The notes beneath the pieces were generated by a model that did not search any database, had not been told where the DNA came from, and was given only the letters and a program-made list of their open reading frames with translations. This document shows, one piece after another, positions 24,001-37,672 of a DNA stretch of 64,000 nucleotides (positions are counted from its first letter, which is position 1; each line of letters opens with the position of its first letter). The DNA is from Semisulcospira habei. Taxonomy: Eukaryota; Mollusca; Gastropoda; Semisulcospiridae. A program made the position numbers and the translations under genes. The stretch lies in the NCBI GenBank assembly GCA_036245525.1, contig BTPG01000004.1, forward strand, positions 210,156,912-210,220,911, in the 5' to 3' direction.

Positions 24001-24682
24001 TGCTAGGTTATTTTGATCTTACTTTCAGGAATACGCACATGTGTAACTCATAAGTCATTCAATCCAGACATATAATCTTCATGGTATAGCCCAACCTTCC
24101 TGTCACTGAACGGAACATTCCAACACATGGAGCACAATCACGCTGAATCAATGCAAAAGCGAGAGGACGATTCTGAGACCCCCCCCCCCCCCTCCTCCAA
24201 ACTAACAAACAAACAAAAACTGATGTGTAATTAAAATTGTAAAATTGTAAACCTTTTGAATGACATATCAGCCTTCATTTTAATAAAGTCCCTCAATGAC
24301 AGTCCTGTTCAGTAGACGTTCTCCAAAACCATTCAACTCAAACAGCATGGGGAAAGGTCCTAATAATATACCTAAGTGTACAGAACCATGGATATGACTT
24401 TATATTGATTGTAGACTACTGAGTGTCTAAGTCCCTCATGTCTGGAACTCACTTCCACTGCATGTCCGTCTATCCCCTACCCTGATGACTTTCAAAACAA
24501 ATTTGAAGACCCATCTTTTCCAAGTAGCATATCAGGATTAGCTTAGTCTGGATGTGCTGCCTGGAAATGTTAATAATAATAATAATAAAGGAGATTTGTT
24601 AAGCGCTTATTCTAAAAGTAGCTCTAAGCGCTGATACAATAAAAAAAGCTAACAGCTAACACGCACACACAACATACACACT

Positions 24683-24766
<84 letters not shown>

Positions 24767-27700
24767 ACAGTGGTGATGAATTGTGCATGGCTGGGGAAAT
24801 GAACTAATAAAAGGCAGCATTGTAGAGCTGGGTTTTGAGAAGTGATTTGAATGAGAAGAGCGTTTGACAGTTGCGGACAGGGACGGGGGGGCTGTTCCAA
24901 GTGGCGGGGCCAAAATGGGAGAACAAACATGAGAACCGATGATTACACCTCCGGCCGAAATAAACGCGCATAATAGCGCGGGGCCCACGATAATGGCACA
25001 CGCCAAGAAACTGAGAGTGCGTGGACCTGAACCCAGGCGTGATATGAGACTAACTCATGTTCACCAGACAAACGACGCCCAGTTTCAAGACTCAAAACTG
25101 ACAGGCAAACCATTGAGGCCTGGACGGAATAACTCGCCAAAAACTGGCCAAGAAAACATACTCGTAACATGACTCGGGAAAACAACCTTAATGAAATAAC
25201 GCAATGAATGGAAAGCAAAATGAACAGAACCTGCCGCGCGGGTGGAAAAAACAAGGAAGGAAACTACACAGTCACGAACGGACTGTAAAACAATGTCTAC
25301 CTCCCCACCAATAACAACGCACACAAGTCGCAACAAAATTTGGGAATCCAAATCACCTAACGCATAGCAAAAAATGCGGATACGCGGGCCCGAACCAAAC
25401 AAAAACGATGCGCGGCCGACTAGAATACCACTGACAGCACACGTCAGTCGTAATCAAGCGGGTGCAACTAAACCAAGCCGGAAAACAGTCCCAAGAAAAC
25501 GGGACTACCCAACCAAATGAATAGACAACAGCTTTATGGAACAGGCAAACGTCTGAAGCCGGGACTGAACTACAGTACCTTCGGGGTCTGGCAAACAGAT
25601 GGCCTAGAAACATACGGAAACAGCAAAAAATAGCGATACCAAATAACCAACATGTGTATCTATGACCCTTGCGCATGTGTGTCTCTTTTTCCCATTTTTC
25701 TGCATGAATTTTTTTAACATCTATGTCTACTTCCGCAGGGACCCTTGTGCATTTGTGCATGTGTTTCTCTTCTTCTTCTGCAGGGACACGCTAACATCTA
25801 TGCCTCTTTCAGCAAGTACCCTTGTGCATCTAGGCCTCTGAGTGCTGCAGGAACCCTTGTGCACGTGCCTTTCGTTCTTCTGCAGGGATACATGTGCAAA
25901 GAGGCCTCCTCCGTCAGGGGGACAAATCCATCTGTTTCTTGTCTATGCAGGGCCACATGGGCAGTGATGGTGTTTGTTTCTGCAGAGATACATGTACAGG
26001 GCCTGGGAGGTATGGAACCAGCCCTGGCCACGCGATGCCCACGGCCCAGGCCGCGCGAGGCGTGGAAAAGTGGCGGTAACCAACCAAATCTCGCCAGTGC
26101 TGGGCAGACTGGGCCATGCCACGGGTATAAAGTGGCAACCTGCTGCGGACGAGAAACATTTCAGCGCACAACTAACGCGCTAGGCAAACAAGCCGACCTA
26201 ACAAACAACACGTAAAAGAAATAACGCATGACGCGCTAGAGCTCGTACTCCGAAAACACTAGGGAAAACAAAAATCCCAGGCCAGTATCTGTAACATCGG
26301 AAAAAGCCAAAACATCTGTCAAGACGCAATTAACAAACACCAGCAACAATAGTCACTGATGACTCACAGTCACACGGGACCGCGCGGCCAGTAAAAAGCG
26401 GTAAAACTGCCACGCTCGAGAATCAGTCTAACGCCCAGCGTCACAGTGAACGCTGCACCATGGCAAACAAGCCAACACGCAATGAAACAAAATAAATGCG
26501 ACAACAAAAACGAGGGAGGAAACAGCAGGGTTAAACAAGACCGATTGCTGAAACCATCAAATGCTTAAAGCACCCCAAACAACGCAATGACTCTAAATAA
26601 ACAGGAAAGAGTGACCTAAACAAATATAAATCCACAGAACGGTCACAACAAAAGAAAGGTTTGGTGTTTATCACCAATGTGGTCAGGTTGGTCCGCTGAC
26701 GAGAACAGTACCTGGCTTGTTGCAAGCAAAATGTGTTCGAAATACACAAGGGAATGAAGTGACAAAACAAAATCTAGACCTGTGTCATAAAACTTTGTGT
26801 AAACGGCCAAGCCAGAATAAACAGGCTAAAGAACGTGTTGTCGGTGTGCGAAGTTTGGCACCATTTTCTTCACACAGCTTTCAACTTTAAAAGGTGGTGG
26901 GGGGGGGGGGGGGGGGGAAGTTCCGTGGGTTGTGAAACCTCCTCTTTTGAAAGAAGAAACAAAAGGAAAGAGAAGATGAACAAAAAGTAAACAAAATTAA
27001 TTAATTAATTATATTGAAAGTGCTGTTATGCTTACAAGCATGCTTTGAGAAAGCGGGATCTGCCCTTGTTAGAAAAGCAGTACAAAAATAATTATTCATT
27101 TTTATGAACAATTAACAGAAAAATTATGATTGAAAAAAGAAAAACACTTTGCCACTACAGAGCATAATTCATGCTGGGGTTTACTTCTGATGAAAAACAT
27201 ATTGTTGTTTGTTTCCTCAAAAACATTACCGATGTCATTACTATCATGGAACAACCTATAGCTAGCATAATTTTAGCCCAAAAACTTACGATGTGTACCT
27301 TTAGGGCCAGGGGAGGCCACCAGGGGTGCCGTGACCTGGTACCCGGGTAGCCTCCCTTCCCACCCGTTACGGATAACAGCCAGAGCAGCCAAGCCATACC
27401 AGTTCTTTCCTTTAGCTTGCAGCGTATAGACGTGTTTGCTTAGCCCTCTGCTGTGCTTCTACGGCTGTGTATGGTTCAAGCTGTACTTGAATATCTTCGT
27501 CAATGGAATTCGTTCCCGGCCTGTGCTTCGCCTTGCCTTGGAACTTTCTGGCCTTGTGTGTACCGACGGCTGTGTTTGGTTCAAGAGTACTTGGACTTTC
27601 GACAGTGAGCTTCGTTCCCGGCCTATGCTTCGCCTTGCCTTGGAACTTTCTGGCCTTGTGTGTACCGTCGGCTGTGTATGGTTCAAGAGTACTTGGACTT

Positions 27701-30700
27701 TCGACAGTGAACTTCGTTCCCGGCCGGTGCTTCGCCTTGCCTTGGAACTTCTGGCCTTGTGTGTGCCGACGGCTGTGTATGGTTCAGAGTACTTGGACTT
27801 TCGTCAGTGGACCTCGTTCCTGGCCTATGCTGTTGCCTTGCCTTGGAACTTTTCTGTCCATGTTGTAGCGTAGGGTCGTGTTCTTAGACCTCTACTGTGC
27901 TACCCATAGCGTGGCTTCGTTCCCGGCCTGCGCGTCGCCTTCTGTGACTTTTAGTAGTGAGTGTCACGGGTGCTTCTTGCGTCGCTGCCGGAAGATAGGT
28001 CCTTGGGCCGTGGGGCCGGCCTTCGTCCCTCGTGGGAGCGCTGTCCTGCACCGGTTCCGGCTTGAGAGATTTACCTCGGCTTCGCCGGTCAAGTTCGCCG
28101 GTTGGACGGCCGGGACCTTCGTCGCGGACCCAGCCTTCCTCTTCCTGGATGCTTCTGGGCCTCTGCCGCGTGGGCGCTTCTTCTTCTTCTTCGACTACAG
28201 GTGCTACCTTCCCCAGTCCCTTGCGAGATGTCCAGGTAAGGTCTCGATGTTTGCCAGCGCCGCGCCTCTGGCGGCGTGCGCCGGCATCCTTTGCTATATC
28301 GTTGCTTGTTTTTAGGAAAGCGATATTGCTCAGAACAGGATAGTGGGGAAGGGTGGAAGTGTGCGCGGTTTTTCAAAAGGGACCGCTGTGAGATGGCCTT
28401 AGTCGCCTGCTCGGCGTTAAACCCAAATAACTAACTAGTTTTGGGGAACGTGGCCTTCTACTAGGACCAGTCGCTTCGTTGTTTCACTCTATGTTGCAGT
28501 GCTCAAGCCCGCATCTGCACACCGTGTGGCGACTTGCAGTGGCCGAGTTACAAGCATGCGATCTACCTCCCCGGCGCTGGCTACACTTTGGGACCCTCCC
28601 GTGATGTCTGCGCTCTGGGTAGAGGACCTTGGGACCTGCGGAGCCTACGGCGTGACAGTCCACCCACCCCCGCAAGCATGCTTCGGCCCCGCATTCAGCA
28701 GGAACACACTTCGCTGCCGTTGGGGGACGGCATACAAGGCTCCCCCCTTGCGCACCCACTCTCTCGAGTCTGGTCCGCAGTGAGTCCGCTCGCCCCGCTC
28801 TGCGGAAAACAAACCCCAACATTCTACATTGGGGGATGCCTTGATCCCCCCTTGCGCACCAGCTCGCTCGAGCCAGGTCCGCAGAACTGAATGCCGCTTC
28901 TCTCCGCTTGCGACTCCGGGTTCGCGACCGCCTGGACTTAGCTCCTTGCCCCTCGCCTGCGTATGCCCCTCGGACTTCGGCGTCCTACTCCGGACCCGCA
29001 GCCCTGCGGCTTCGGTTCTCGCCTCCTATTCGCTCGCCGCTTCAGCTTCGCGGACGTCTCGCCCTCCTCGTCGGTCTTCCCCTCAGGCTTCGCTGGTTCT
29101 TTTTACAGTCGCCGCCCCTTCCAGTCGGTGTCCTACTGGGTTGTCCGTGCTGCTCGCCCTCCGGCCTCTTCTTTCCCCCTCTCCTTTCCCGGCACCCTTT
29201 CCCCTCCCTCCCCGCTCCCCTCCCCTTCGCGCCGTCGGCCACATGCTCCGCCCTCCTTCGTATGGATGCTCCACTCGTCGGTCTCGCCGCCCGCGCCTTC
29301 TCTGCCGCTCGCCCTGGTCTCGCCCCGTCTGACGGTGGCTTCCGCCTCTCCAGCTCCTGGTGCGTCGGCCTCCTGCTCCGCCCGTCGATGTGGATAACTG
29401 CCTTTGGCTCGCTCCGGCGGATTCCGACTCGGCTCCCTCCTTCCGTTCAACCTCCGCGCGCTCTCTTCTTCGCCCTTGACCCTGCATCCAGGACGCCCAG
29501 GACGGAGACCCTTCCCTCGCTCGACGCGCCGCGCCTCTACTGTCTCGCGTCTTCTTCGAGCCCGGACGCCTTCCCCGTCGCTCGCTTGGACGTTGCTCTC
29601 CCCCCTAGAGGTTTCGTCCCTGCCACGCCCCGAGGTTCAAGGGTTCGTGTCACCTTCTTCGCCCCTGCAGCAGGATTCAGGCTCCGACGCGGGTTCTTTG
29701 TCACCGTCATTCGCCGGCCGGTGGATTGGACATCGTCTTTCAGCGCAGCTGGATGCCGGACATGCACAGGCCTTGCTTCTGCCCTCTCCGCAGTGGATCC
29801 TGCCGCTCAGCAGCAGCTGGTGGACTTCGCGCCTCGCGCCGTTGCTTCCTCCCTGTCGGATTTGGACGGCGTTCCCCTCCGCGGCGCTCTCGCCTGTGCT
29901 GGATCCCTCGACTTGGCCAAGCAAGCGCTCGTCTACCTGGAGCTGGCTCTTCTCCTTCTCGCCGCTGTTAGGGCCCCTCCTCGCTCTGGCTGTGGAGAAG
30001 AAGTCCTGCCTTCCGAGTGGCGTGTCAACGCTTAGGTCTTCGATGCTCCGATGCCACGCCCTGCTGTGCTCGTCGTCCGCCCCTACCTCCCGCTGGACCT
30101 GCGGAGACAGCTGCGACAGGCTCCGCTCAGCATCTCCTCCTCTTCGGTCCTGGCAGTCGGTGAAGGACGCGTTGAGATTCTTAGTCGGCCCGCCTCACCT
30201 CCTCCCGCTTCCAGCCTCCCGCGAGGTCCTGGGTCGCGCCCTGCGGATCGCCGGACCCGCCCAACACCCGCCCTACCGGCATCACTGCCCTCCGCCGCAC
30301 CCGCCCGCCCCCCGACTCCGCCTCTGCCCCCGCCTGGCCTTGCACGGCCTCAGGCGGAGTCCGCTGCCTGAGCCTTCGCGCCGAGGTTCGTCCCATGGGC
30401 TTCATTGTCAGCCAGGATCTAGCGGACGCCTACACTCTCGTTCCAGTGCTTCCGGTTCCAGACGCTTCTGCGCTTCGCATCGACGGTGACCTTTCCGTTC
30501 CGCCGTCGCCCGCAGCCTCCGCTGGGTCTTCGCCCGTCCCTTGGTCGGCGTCTCCGCCACGGCCAGGCGGACTTCGTCGAGCCCTCCTCGAACTACGTCG
30601 ACGATCTTCTCCGGCGCCTCCGGTCGGCACCCTCCTGGGAACAGCGACGAGACGCCTTCTGGCCTCCTCGACACCCGTGGCTTCGTAGTCTTTAGGCAAC

Positions 30701-33700
30701 TCGGATCTCGCTCTGTCCCGCTGCTTCGCACGCCGTGGTTGGAGTTCCTGATGGATCTCGTTGGGTGTGACTCCCGGAACTGAGGATCTGGAAGTTGGCG
30801 AACCTGGCTCATCTTGGTGCACAGCAGGAGACAGTCTCCGCCAGACCCTGGTTGCAGCTCTCTAGCCTAGTGAGCACCGCTGCGGATCTCCTTCGCTGGT
30901 GCCCTCGACCGGAGACATCGAGGCTCCCTTCCGGCTCCTCCCTTGCTCGTTCCACTCCCCCACCGCTAGGCGGTCCCTGCCTGGTTTGCGCCTGGAGTCC
31001 CTCTCCTTCGCCTCCCCCCCAGTTGTCCCTTGCGTCGACGCCAGCCGTTCCGGCTGGGGTGCACACCTGCTGCCGACGTGCCACGGTTTCCGGCAGCTGT
31101 CCACCGGTCCTTGCGGTCAAGCCTTCAACTGGTTGGAGTTACAGGCGATACGGCAGCTCCCCTCCCTTGGAAACCGACTCTCGAACATCAGGACCTGATC
31201 GTCGTTCCGACGAATCCGCTGGTGTGTCCTACGTACAGAAGCAGGACGAGACCTGCTCCCCTTCCTCTGCCTTCTTCTTACCAGCGCCTCCGTTGGTGCA
31301 AGGATCACCGCGTCTCTCCCCGAGCGAGATACTTCTCGGCCACCTGCTTGTCCTTGCGGGCTCCCCCTCCTGGCACGGTCAGTGTCCCCATGCCAAGTGA
31401 GAAGAAAGAGGAAGAGGCGCTTCGCCCGGACGTCGCCCGGATGATCTGCGCCATGTGGGCCCCCCCCCCCCCCCTCTTCGTTCTTCGCAACAGTGTGGTA
31501 CCTTCAGCTCCCCCCTCCTCGTCTCACCCGTCCCGGAACCCCTAGCCGGGGCGGCCTTTGCGCTCCCCCTTCCCTGGGACCTCCCCTGCGCTTCCGCTTA
31601 CCCTCCCTCAGTCCTTGTCCCTAAGGTGCTTCTCTAGCGCAGGGATGCTACGCGGCCCCCAGGCCGAGCGGAACCCGACAGTGCAAGGTCCTCGCTGACC
31701 TTATGGCCCTCTTCGGCACACAGCGACCTGCCCTCCGCTCCCTGATCCCGCGCTGGGATTTACCCTGGATACTCTTCTGGATGAACGCTAGCGTTTCGAG
31801 CCGCTTCCCCTAGCAAGCATGGCCGACGCTACACGAAGACTTGCTTCTGCTCGCCGTAAGCACAGCCTCCAGAATGAGTGAGCTGCCCGCGCCTTCCGCG
31901 CCCCCGCCTGCCGGTAGTGCAGGTCGGATGACCCCATGCAGCTACTAACGGACCTGGCCTTCTTGGCCCTGAACCAGTCCCCGCTGACGGCCCCACAGGT
32001 GATCACTGTGCGATCACTTACGCCGATCGACTCCTACGAGGACGTCAGACAACAGGACCCGGTGAGAGCCTTACGCGTGTACCTACCCCGTACCAAGCCG
32101 CTCTGCCAGGGACGCACCCGCCTCTTTTTGTTTTCTCTGTCCCCAGGTAGACAAGACATCTCAGCCCAGACGATCTTCCTGGCTAGATGGGTGATGCGCT
32201 CCACCTACCAGGACCTGTGTCCCGACGCTGCCAAGCGGCTACTCTTCTGGGCCCATGAGGTCAGAGCCATGGCTGCTAGCGTCACGTTTGACCGCTACTG
32301 CGCTGTCCGAGACACTCTGGCTGCTGTAGGCTGGCGGACCAAGTCGACCTTCACCCGGTTCTACCTCCGTAACCTGGTTGGCCAGCGAGACAACCTGGCC
32401 CTGGTGGGGGACATCGCGCAACACTCGCGGCGCAACACTCCCTCCCGGCACCTTCAGTGCCGTTGGTAACCCTTTAGCTAAAATTATCGGGAGATGGCGC
32501 CAGGGAGGACGGGGCTGGCTGGCTCAGTCAGGCACTGGGTTACGCGGCACCCTCCTCCTCTTTGCGATTCTCCATTGTAGTAATGACATCGGTAATGTTT
32601 TTGAGGAAACAAATTAATTTTTCTCTAAAATGTATTTTTTCGAAAAATACTTACCGATGTCATTACTCGGATGGCCCTCCCACCTGCCCCGCTTGCCGCT
32701 CGCCAGCTAAACGAAAGAACTGGTGTGGCTTGGCTGCTCGGGCTGTTATCCGTAACGGGTGGGAAGGGAGGCTACCCAGGTACCAGGTCACGGCACCCCT
32801 GGTGGCCTCCCCTGGCCCTAAAGGTACACATCGTAAGTTTTTGGGCTAAAATTACGCTAGCTATAGGTTGTTCCATGGTAGTAATGACATCGGTAAGTAT
32901 TTTTCAAAAAAATACATTTTAGAGAAAAATTAATTTTGCAGACCCATATGTGGGATGACGCAGTTCCCATTGAGGAGACGCTGTTGACCTTGAATGACCT
33001 TGTGAGGTGCGGCAAGATCAGGTACATCGGAGCGAGCAATGTCACAGGATGGCAGTTGCAGAACATCGTGGACCTTTCCAAAGAAATGGGACTTAACCAG
33101 TACATTTCACTGCAGGTATGTACCTCATTACTTCCAGTGTGTGATCCATTCAGTCTGAGCTCATTAAGCCCAGATATATTATGACAGGTTGTGGATCGAC
33201 CATGATAGTTGAAGGGTGGTGTCAGAATAGCTTGGCGCTTTCAGGCGCCACGCTATTTAGACACCACCCTTGACATATCATGGCCGATCTGTCTCCAGGA
33301 CTGTGATGTGGACCTCAAAGGAAATCGAATACACTTATTATTTTAATTACACTTAATCTGAAGGGTTTATGGGTTTGTAAAGCCTGGTGGTCTGTTTTGA
33401 TACCTATCTCTTGGCAATGGCGGTCTATTTGGGATTTAAAGTTATTGGTTGACCGTGCGACACCACATACGCATCAGTGTTGCGTGCATTCAAGAGACGC
33501 TTCCAGCACATAGACTCCAAGTCCTTTTCTATTATGCACTAGACATGTGTGAGACCACACGTCGAGTACTGTGTGCAAGCCTGGTCACCATATTTGAAGG
33601 ATGTTTTGCACCTGGCAAAAGTTCATTAATTCCAAACAGTTCTTTGTGTCAACTGGGAAGACGTCTAAAGTGGTCATCACATTCTGTATAAACTGTTCTG

Positions 33701-36700
33701 CATGTGCTTTAACTCCATCAGCTGTCACTTCTCCTGCCTATATCTCTGACTTACTCCATCTGTATACTCCCATCTCGCACCTTCCGCTCTTCCTCTGACA
33801 CATGTAAATTTCGCCTTCCCAATTTCAGATGTAAAACATGTGGCGGTCGTGCCTTGTCCCATCTTGGCCCGCCACATGGAACAGCCTCCCCGCCACATGG
33901 AACAGACTCCCCGCCCCTGTCCATAACTTTCAAACGCTCTCATTAAAATCGCTTCTCAAAACCCACCTCTACAATGTTACTAGTTCATTTCCCCAGCCAT
34001 GCACAATTCATCACCGCTGTCACGTATGTGTGTGTGCGTGTATGTGTGTGTGTGTGTGTGTGTGCATGTTAGCTGTTAGCCTTATCATTGTATCAGGCTA
34101 GCAGCGCTTAGAGCTACTTTGAGAACAAGCGCTTAACAAATCTCCTTTATTATTATTATTATTATCACATGAAGGTCGTCAAGCAACGCTGCAGACTGGA
34201 ACTTTACAACCATTGCTTCAGCCAGTGTGTGGTAGATCAGTGGAACTAAAGCCTTTTCTGTGATTTCACAGATTTAAATTTAGTCTGTGGAAAATTCAGA
34301 ATGACTAAATGGTCGACTTACCTGAAATTATCTTCACTTTTTGCCGTGCAGTGTTGCTGCTCACATTAGGAGAAAAGTCGGTATTCTTGGTGTCTTAGGT
34401 GATAGCTGTCCGTGTGCATAGACTTTGATCCTCTAGCTATACTACAGGCCACAGGTGTATCGCCCCTACTCAGTTTTGGATGACATAGAAACTGCAGTAG
34501 CCCAAATTAACTAAAACCACTTCACGATATACCAGATAAAAACAAATGCCAGTGAACAGACCACAACATACCCACAGCATGTAGAATATTGCGAGGATTC
34601 AGGTACATGGCCAGGGATCAACCAAAACACAGAGAATGTGGGGTTTGTCACAATTGTGACATCGCCACTGTGCAGCAGCAGCAGCAGTGAGCGAAGTAAA
34701 GTCGCTCATTGTGAGTATACAAAGGGAGGCAATCTATTCCTTACGCATACAAAAAATGATCGCAAGAGCGCATCTGTTGTAGTCAATGCACTTGAAATCT
34801 GTCACTGATGTTGATTGTGTTTACATATCTATTTCAGCAACAGTACAGTCTGGTTAGCCGTGATTCAGAGCTAGAACCGTTCCAGGTGTGTAAACTGAGG
34901 GGAATTGGTGTCCTACCCTGGAGTCCACTTAAGGCGTAAGTGTATGGGTGCATGGGTATCCTGGATTTTCCTTGGGAAGATGGGTTGTTCAAGGATGGTG
35001 CCAAAATAGCTTGATGCCATATAGGCACTAAGCTGTTCTGGCACGCCTCTTGAATGGATGCAGTTGTGTGAAGTTATTTTGGAGATTTGTATGGGTGTGT
35101 TTGGCTGATGTGCGAAGCAAAAGAGAATCTTATGTTCTGGGCCAGTGGTAGTCCGTCCAGTGTCCGTTGTCTGTGGTAACCTTTATGTTGGCATTTTCTT
35201 GGAGACTGTTCAAGCTACAGTCTTCAAACTTTGCCCAAGGATACTTTATGGGAAGACCTTTCTAAACATACCACTTTCACTAACCTCTCTCTGAGGTCAA
35301 GCTCACAGGGGATCAGGAAATAGGTTACACAAAAATAGCCATATGTGGACAACATTCCTTTTTTCTCAAATACTATTCACAACTCCAAACCCTGACTTGG
35401 TACAACGATACCTGATTGTAAGACCTTTCTAGGCTTCCTAATTTGGTTGACCCATCGGAAAGAATAGGGTCACAAGACATCAGGAAATCAGGAAATAGGT
35501 CTTTATTTAGGACCTATTTCCTGATGTCTTGTGACCCTAGTGTTTTTTCTTAATTGCTATTCATAACTTCAAACCCAAACTTGGTACAGATATACCTGAT
35601 GGCAAGTCCTTCCTATGCATACTTATTTGGATGACGGGCCCTCAGAAACGTCAAGGGTCAAAGGAGATCAGAAAATAAGTCACAAATGACCATTTTTTGG
35701 CAAAAATAATGTTTACAACTTCCATCACAAACCTGGTACAGAGGTACTTGATGGTAAGACCTTCCTATCAATGCTAATTTGGATGACCCTGCGGAAAGGT
35801 CAAGGGTAACAAAAGGTCAGCAAATGATGTGAAAAAAGTGTTTTTCTTTTTTTTAATTCAGTTTTATCAGCATTTTTGCGAAACCTTTCAATCAAATTTG
35901 GCAGAGAGGTAGCTGATTATAAGACCTTTTTAAGACTAATTTAGTTCACTACTTGCAAAGGTCAAGAGTCAGGCCAGGTTGCCAAAAGTGTGAAAAAAAC
36001 ATAAATGTTTAGAAAACATGGATTTTACATGTACAAAAGCCAACCTTTTACTTGTGTTTGAACACTTGCTTGTTTCGGTGACCTTTTGAAAAGGTCAAGG
36101 TCACAAAGGTCAGATTAATTATGTGGATTGATCATGCATGTGAGCCTTGAGGGCTTTGCCATTCTTGTTAATTGATGAGTGTGGGTGCATGTGGTGTAGG
36201 TTTGGGTGTACATTTTGGAGATGCGGATGTGTGTAAATTGGTGATGAAGGAGTGTGTCATAGAGTCTACTGGGTGGTTGTGTATGGGGAAGCTGTATGCG
36301 CGTGTGTGTGAATGGTGCGCACATGTGTATATTATGGAGATCTGGATGAGTTGTGGGTGGGTGGAAAGATGGGTGGGGTTGTGAAGTTGTGTCTGTTGTG
36401 TGGGTTTGTGTAGTGTACGTGGTTACAGTAATTGTTTTGAGATATTTGAACGTGTTTTGTGTCAATATGCAGGATACGAGTTATGGAAAAGAGTAAGTGT
36501 GTGTGTGTATCTGCGTTTGGACATCAGGAGTTGGTTAAAATTAAAAGTTTCAATGAAAACACTGGAGTAAAAGCCCTGACAGTCATGCAATATCGTATGT
36601 TTGTCTGGGCTGTTAATCCAATGTTTTCGTCAAAACACATGCAATTTTGACCGACGGCCATATGGCTAACCTGAATACTAACCCCTGTTGTTTCCACAGT

Positions 36701-37635
36701 GGTTTCCTGACTGGCAAGGTCAAAAGAGGTCAGCCACCAGAAGAAGGCCGGCTGGGTTGGGGCAATACGGCCAAAGTAGGCCTACAGTCCTCTCCGGAGT
36801 ATGCTGTCCTGGACAACGAGCGCAACTGGAAAACGCTGGAGACTCTTGAAAAAATTGCCAAAAACAAAGGTAAGGTGAACTAGCACAGATTGTACGACAG
36901 GTTCTGATTATCTCATTAGATGTTGAGGATGAAATTATCAATACATGTAGATATCTGTTGAGCTCTACGTTATAGTTCTGTAGACACATTGAACATGATA
37001 GTTCAAGGGTGGTGTCAGAATAGCTTGACGCCTGTCAGAATAGCTTGGCGCTGACAGATGTCAAGCTATTCTGACATGTACCTTTGAACTGTCATGGTCG
37101 ATCCACATCCTGTCAGCATGTCAGGGTTTAATGGGTTACTATTGTTGTTTGTTTTATTTATTGTTGTTTTCATTAGTTGTTTATTTTGTTTTGGATTAGT
37201 TTTTGATTGGCTGGTGTTTCTTTTGTTGTGGGTTGTTTTGCCATGTTTTGGTTTATTCGTCAGTAGATAACTAGATTTAAAAAAATCCTAAGCACTTTAA
37301 CAACTGAGAATGGATTTATTCACCCTTCCAAGCATATTCAGTCATGAAAAAATTCATTGCGGAGTGTGTCAGATTTATGTTTTATGTGTTCAAGAGCTTC
37401 TGCAGTCTTAAACAGCCAGTACATGTGAGGCCAATACAACCAAAGTCAATAAAATATTTGTATCCGCTTGCAGGCAAATCAATGGCCCAGGTATCTTTGA
37501 AGTGGCTGCTGCAGAAACCAGTAGTGACGTCGGTGATTATCGGCGCCACCAAGATGCATCAGCTGGATGACAATATGGGCGCTGCCAATGGCTGGACTCT
37601 CACTCAGGAAGAGGTAACTCCTGTTGTTTCTTCTT

Positions 37636-37672
<37 letters not shown>

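Larger units (their letters stand above)
23705..26895. other. Copy-1-specific 3.2 kb block in AKR intron 3
   Basis: Homology with copy 2 stops near 23705/55140 and resumes near 26895/55535. The block contains LINE relics, a (CA)n array and an A/C-rich, T-poor stretch. No host exon is recognised. Confidence 0.6.
27211..32933 (+). mobile_element. DIRS-type tyrosine-recombinase retrotransposon
   Basis: About 5.7 kb, GC-rich, between TTT triplets at 27208-27210 and 32934-32936. It has inverted terminal repeats, an internal complementary region that joins the complements of both termini, and + strand remains of reverse transcriptase, RNase H and a tyrosine recombinase. The paralogous intron (55835-55837) carries a single TTT at the same place, giving an exact empty site. 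Frames are interrupted, so this copy is probably not autonomous. It lies in the same direction as the AKR gene. Confidence 0.93.

Noticed and set aside
24649..25006. Cys-Val repeat protein on the minus strand
   Set aside because: Translation of the (CA)n/(GT)n array.
28083..31308. Numerous Arg/Gly/Pro-rich frames on both strands
   Set aside because: Very high GC content of the DIRS interior leaves few stops. Only frames carrying RT, RNase H or recombinase motifs were kept.
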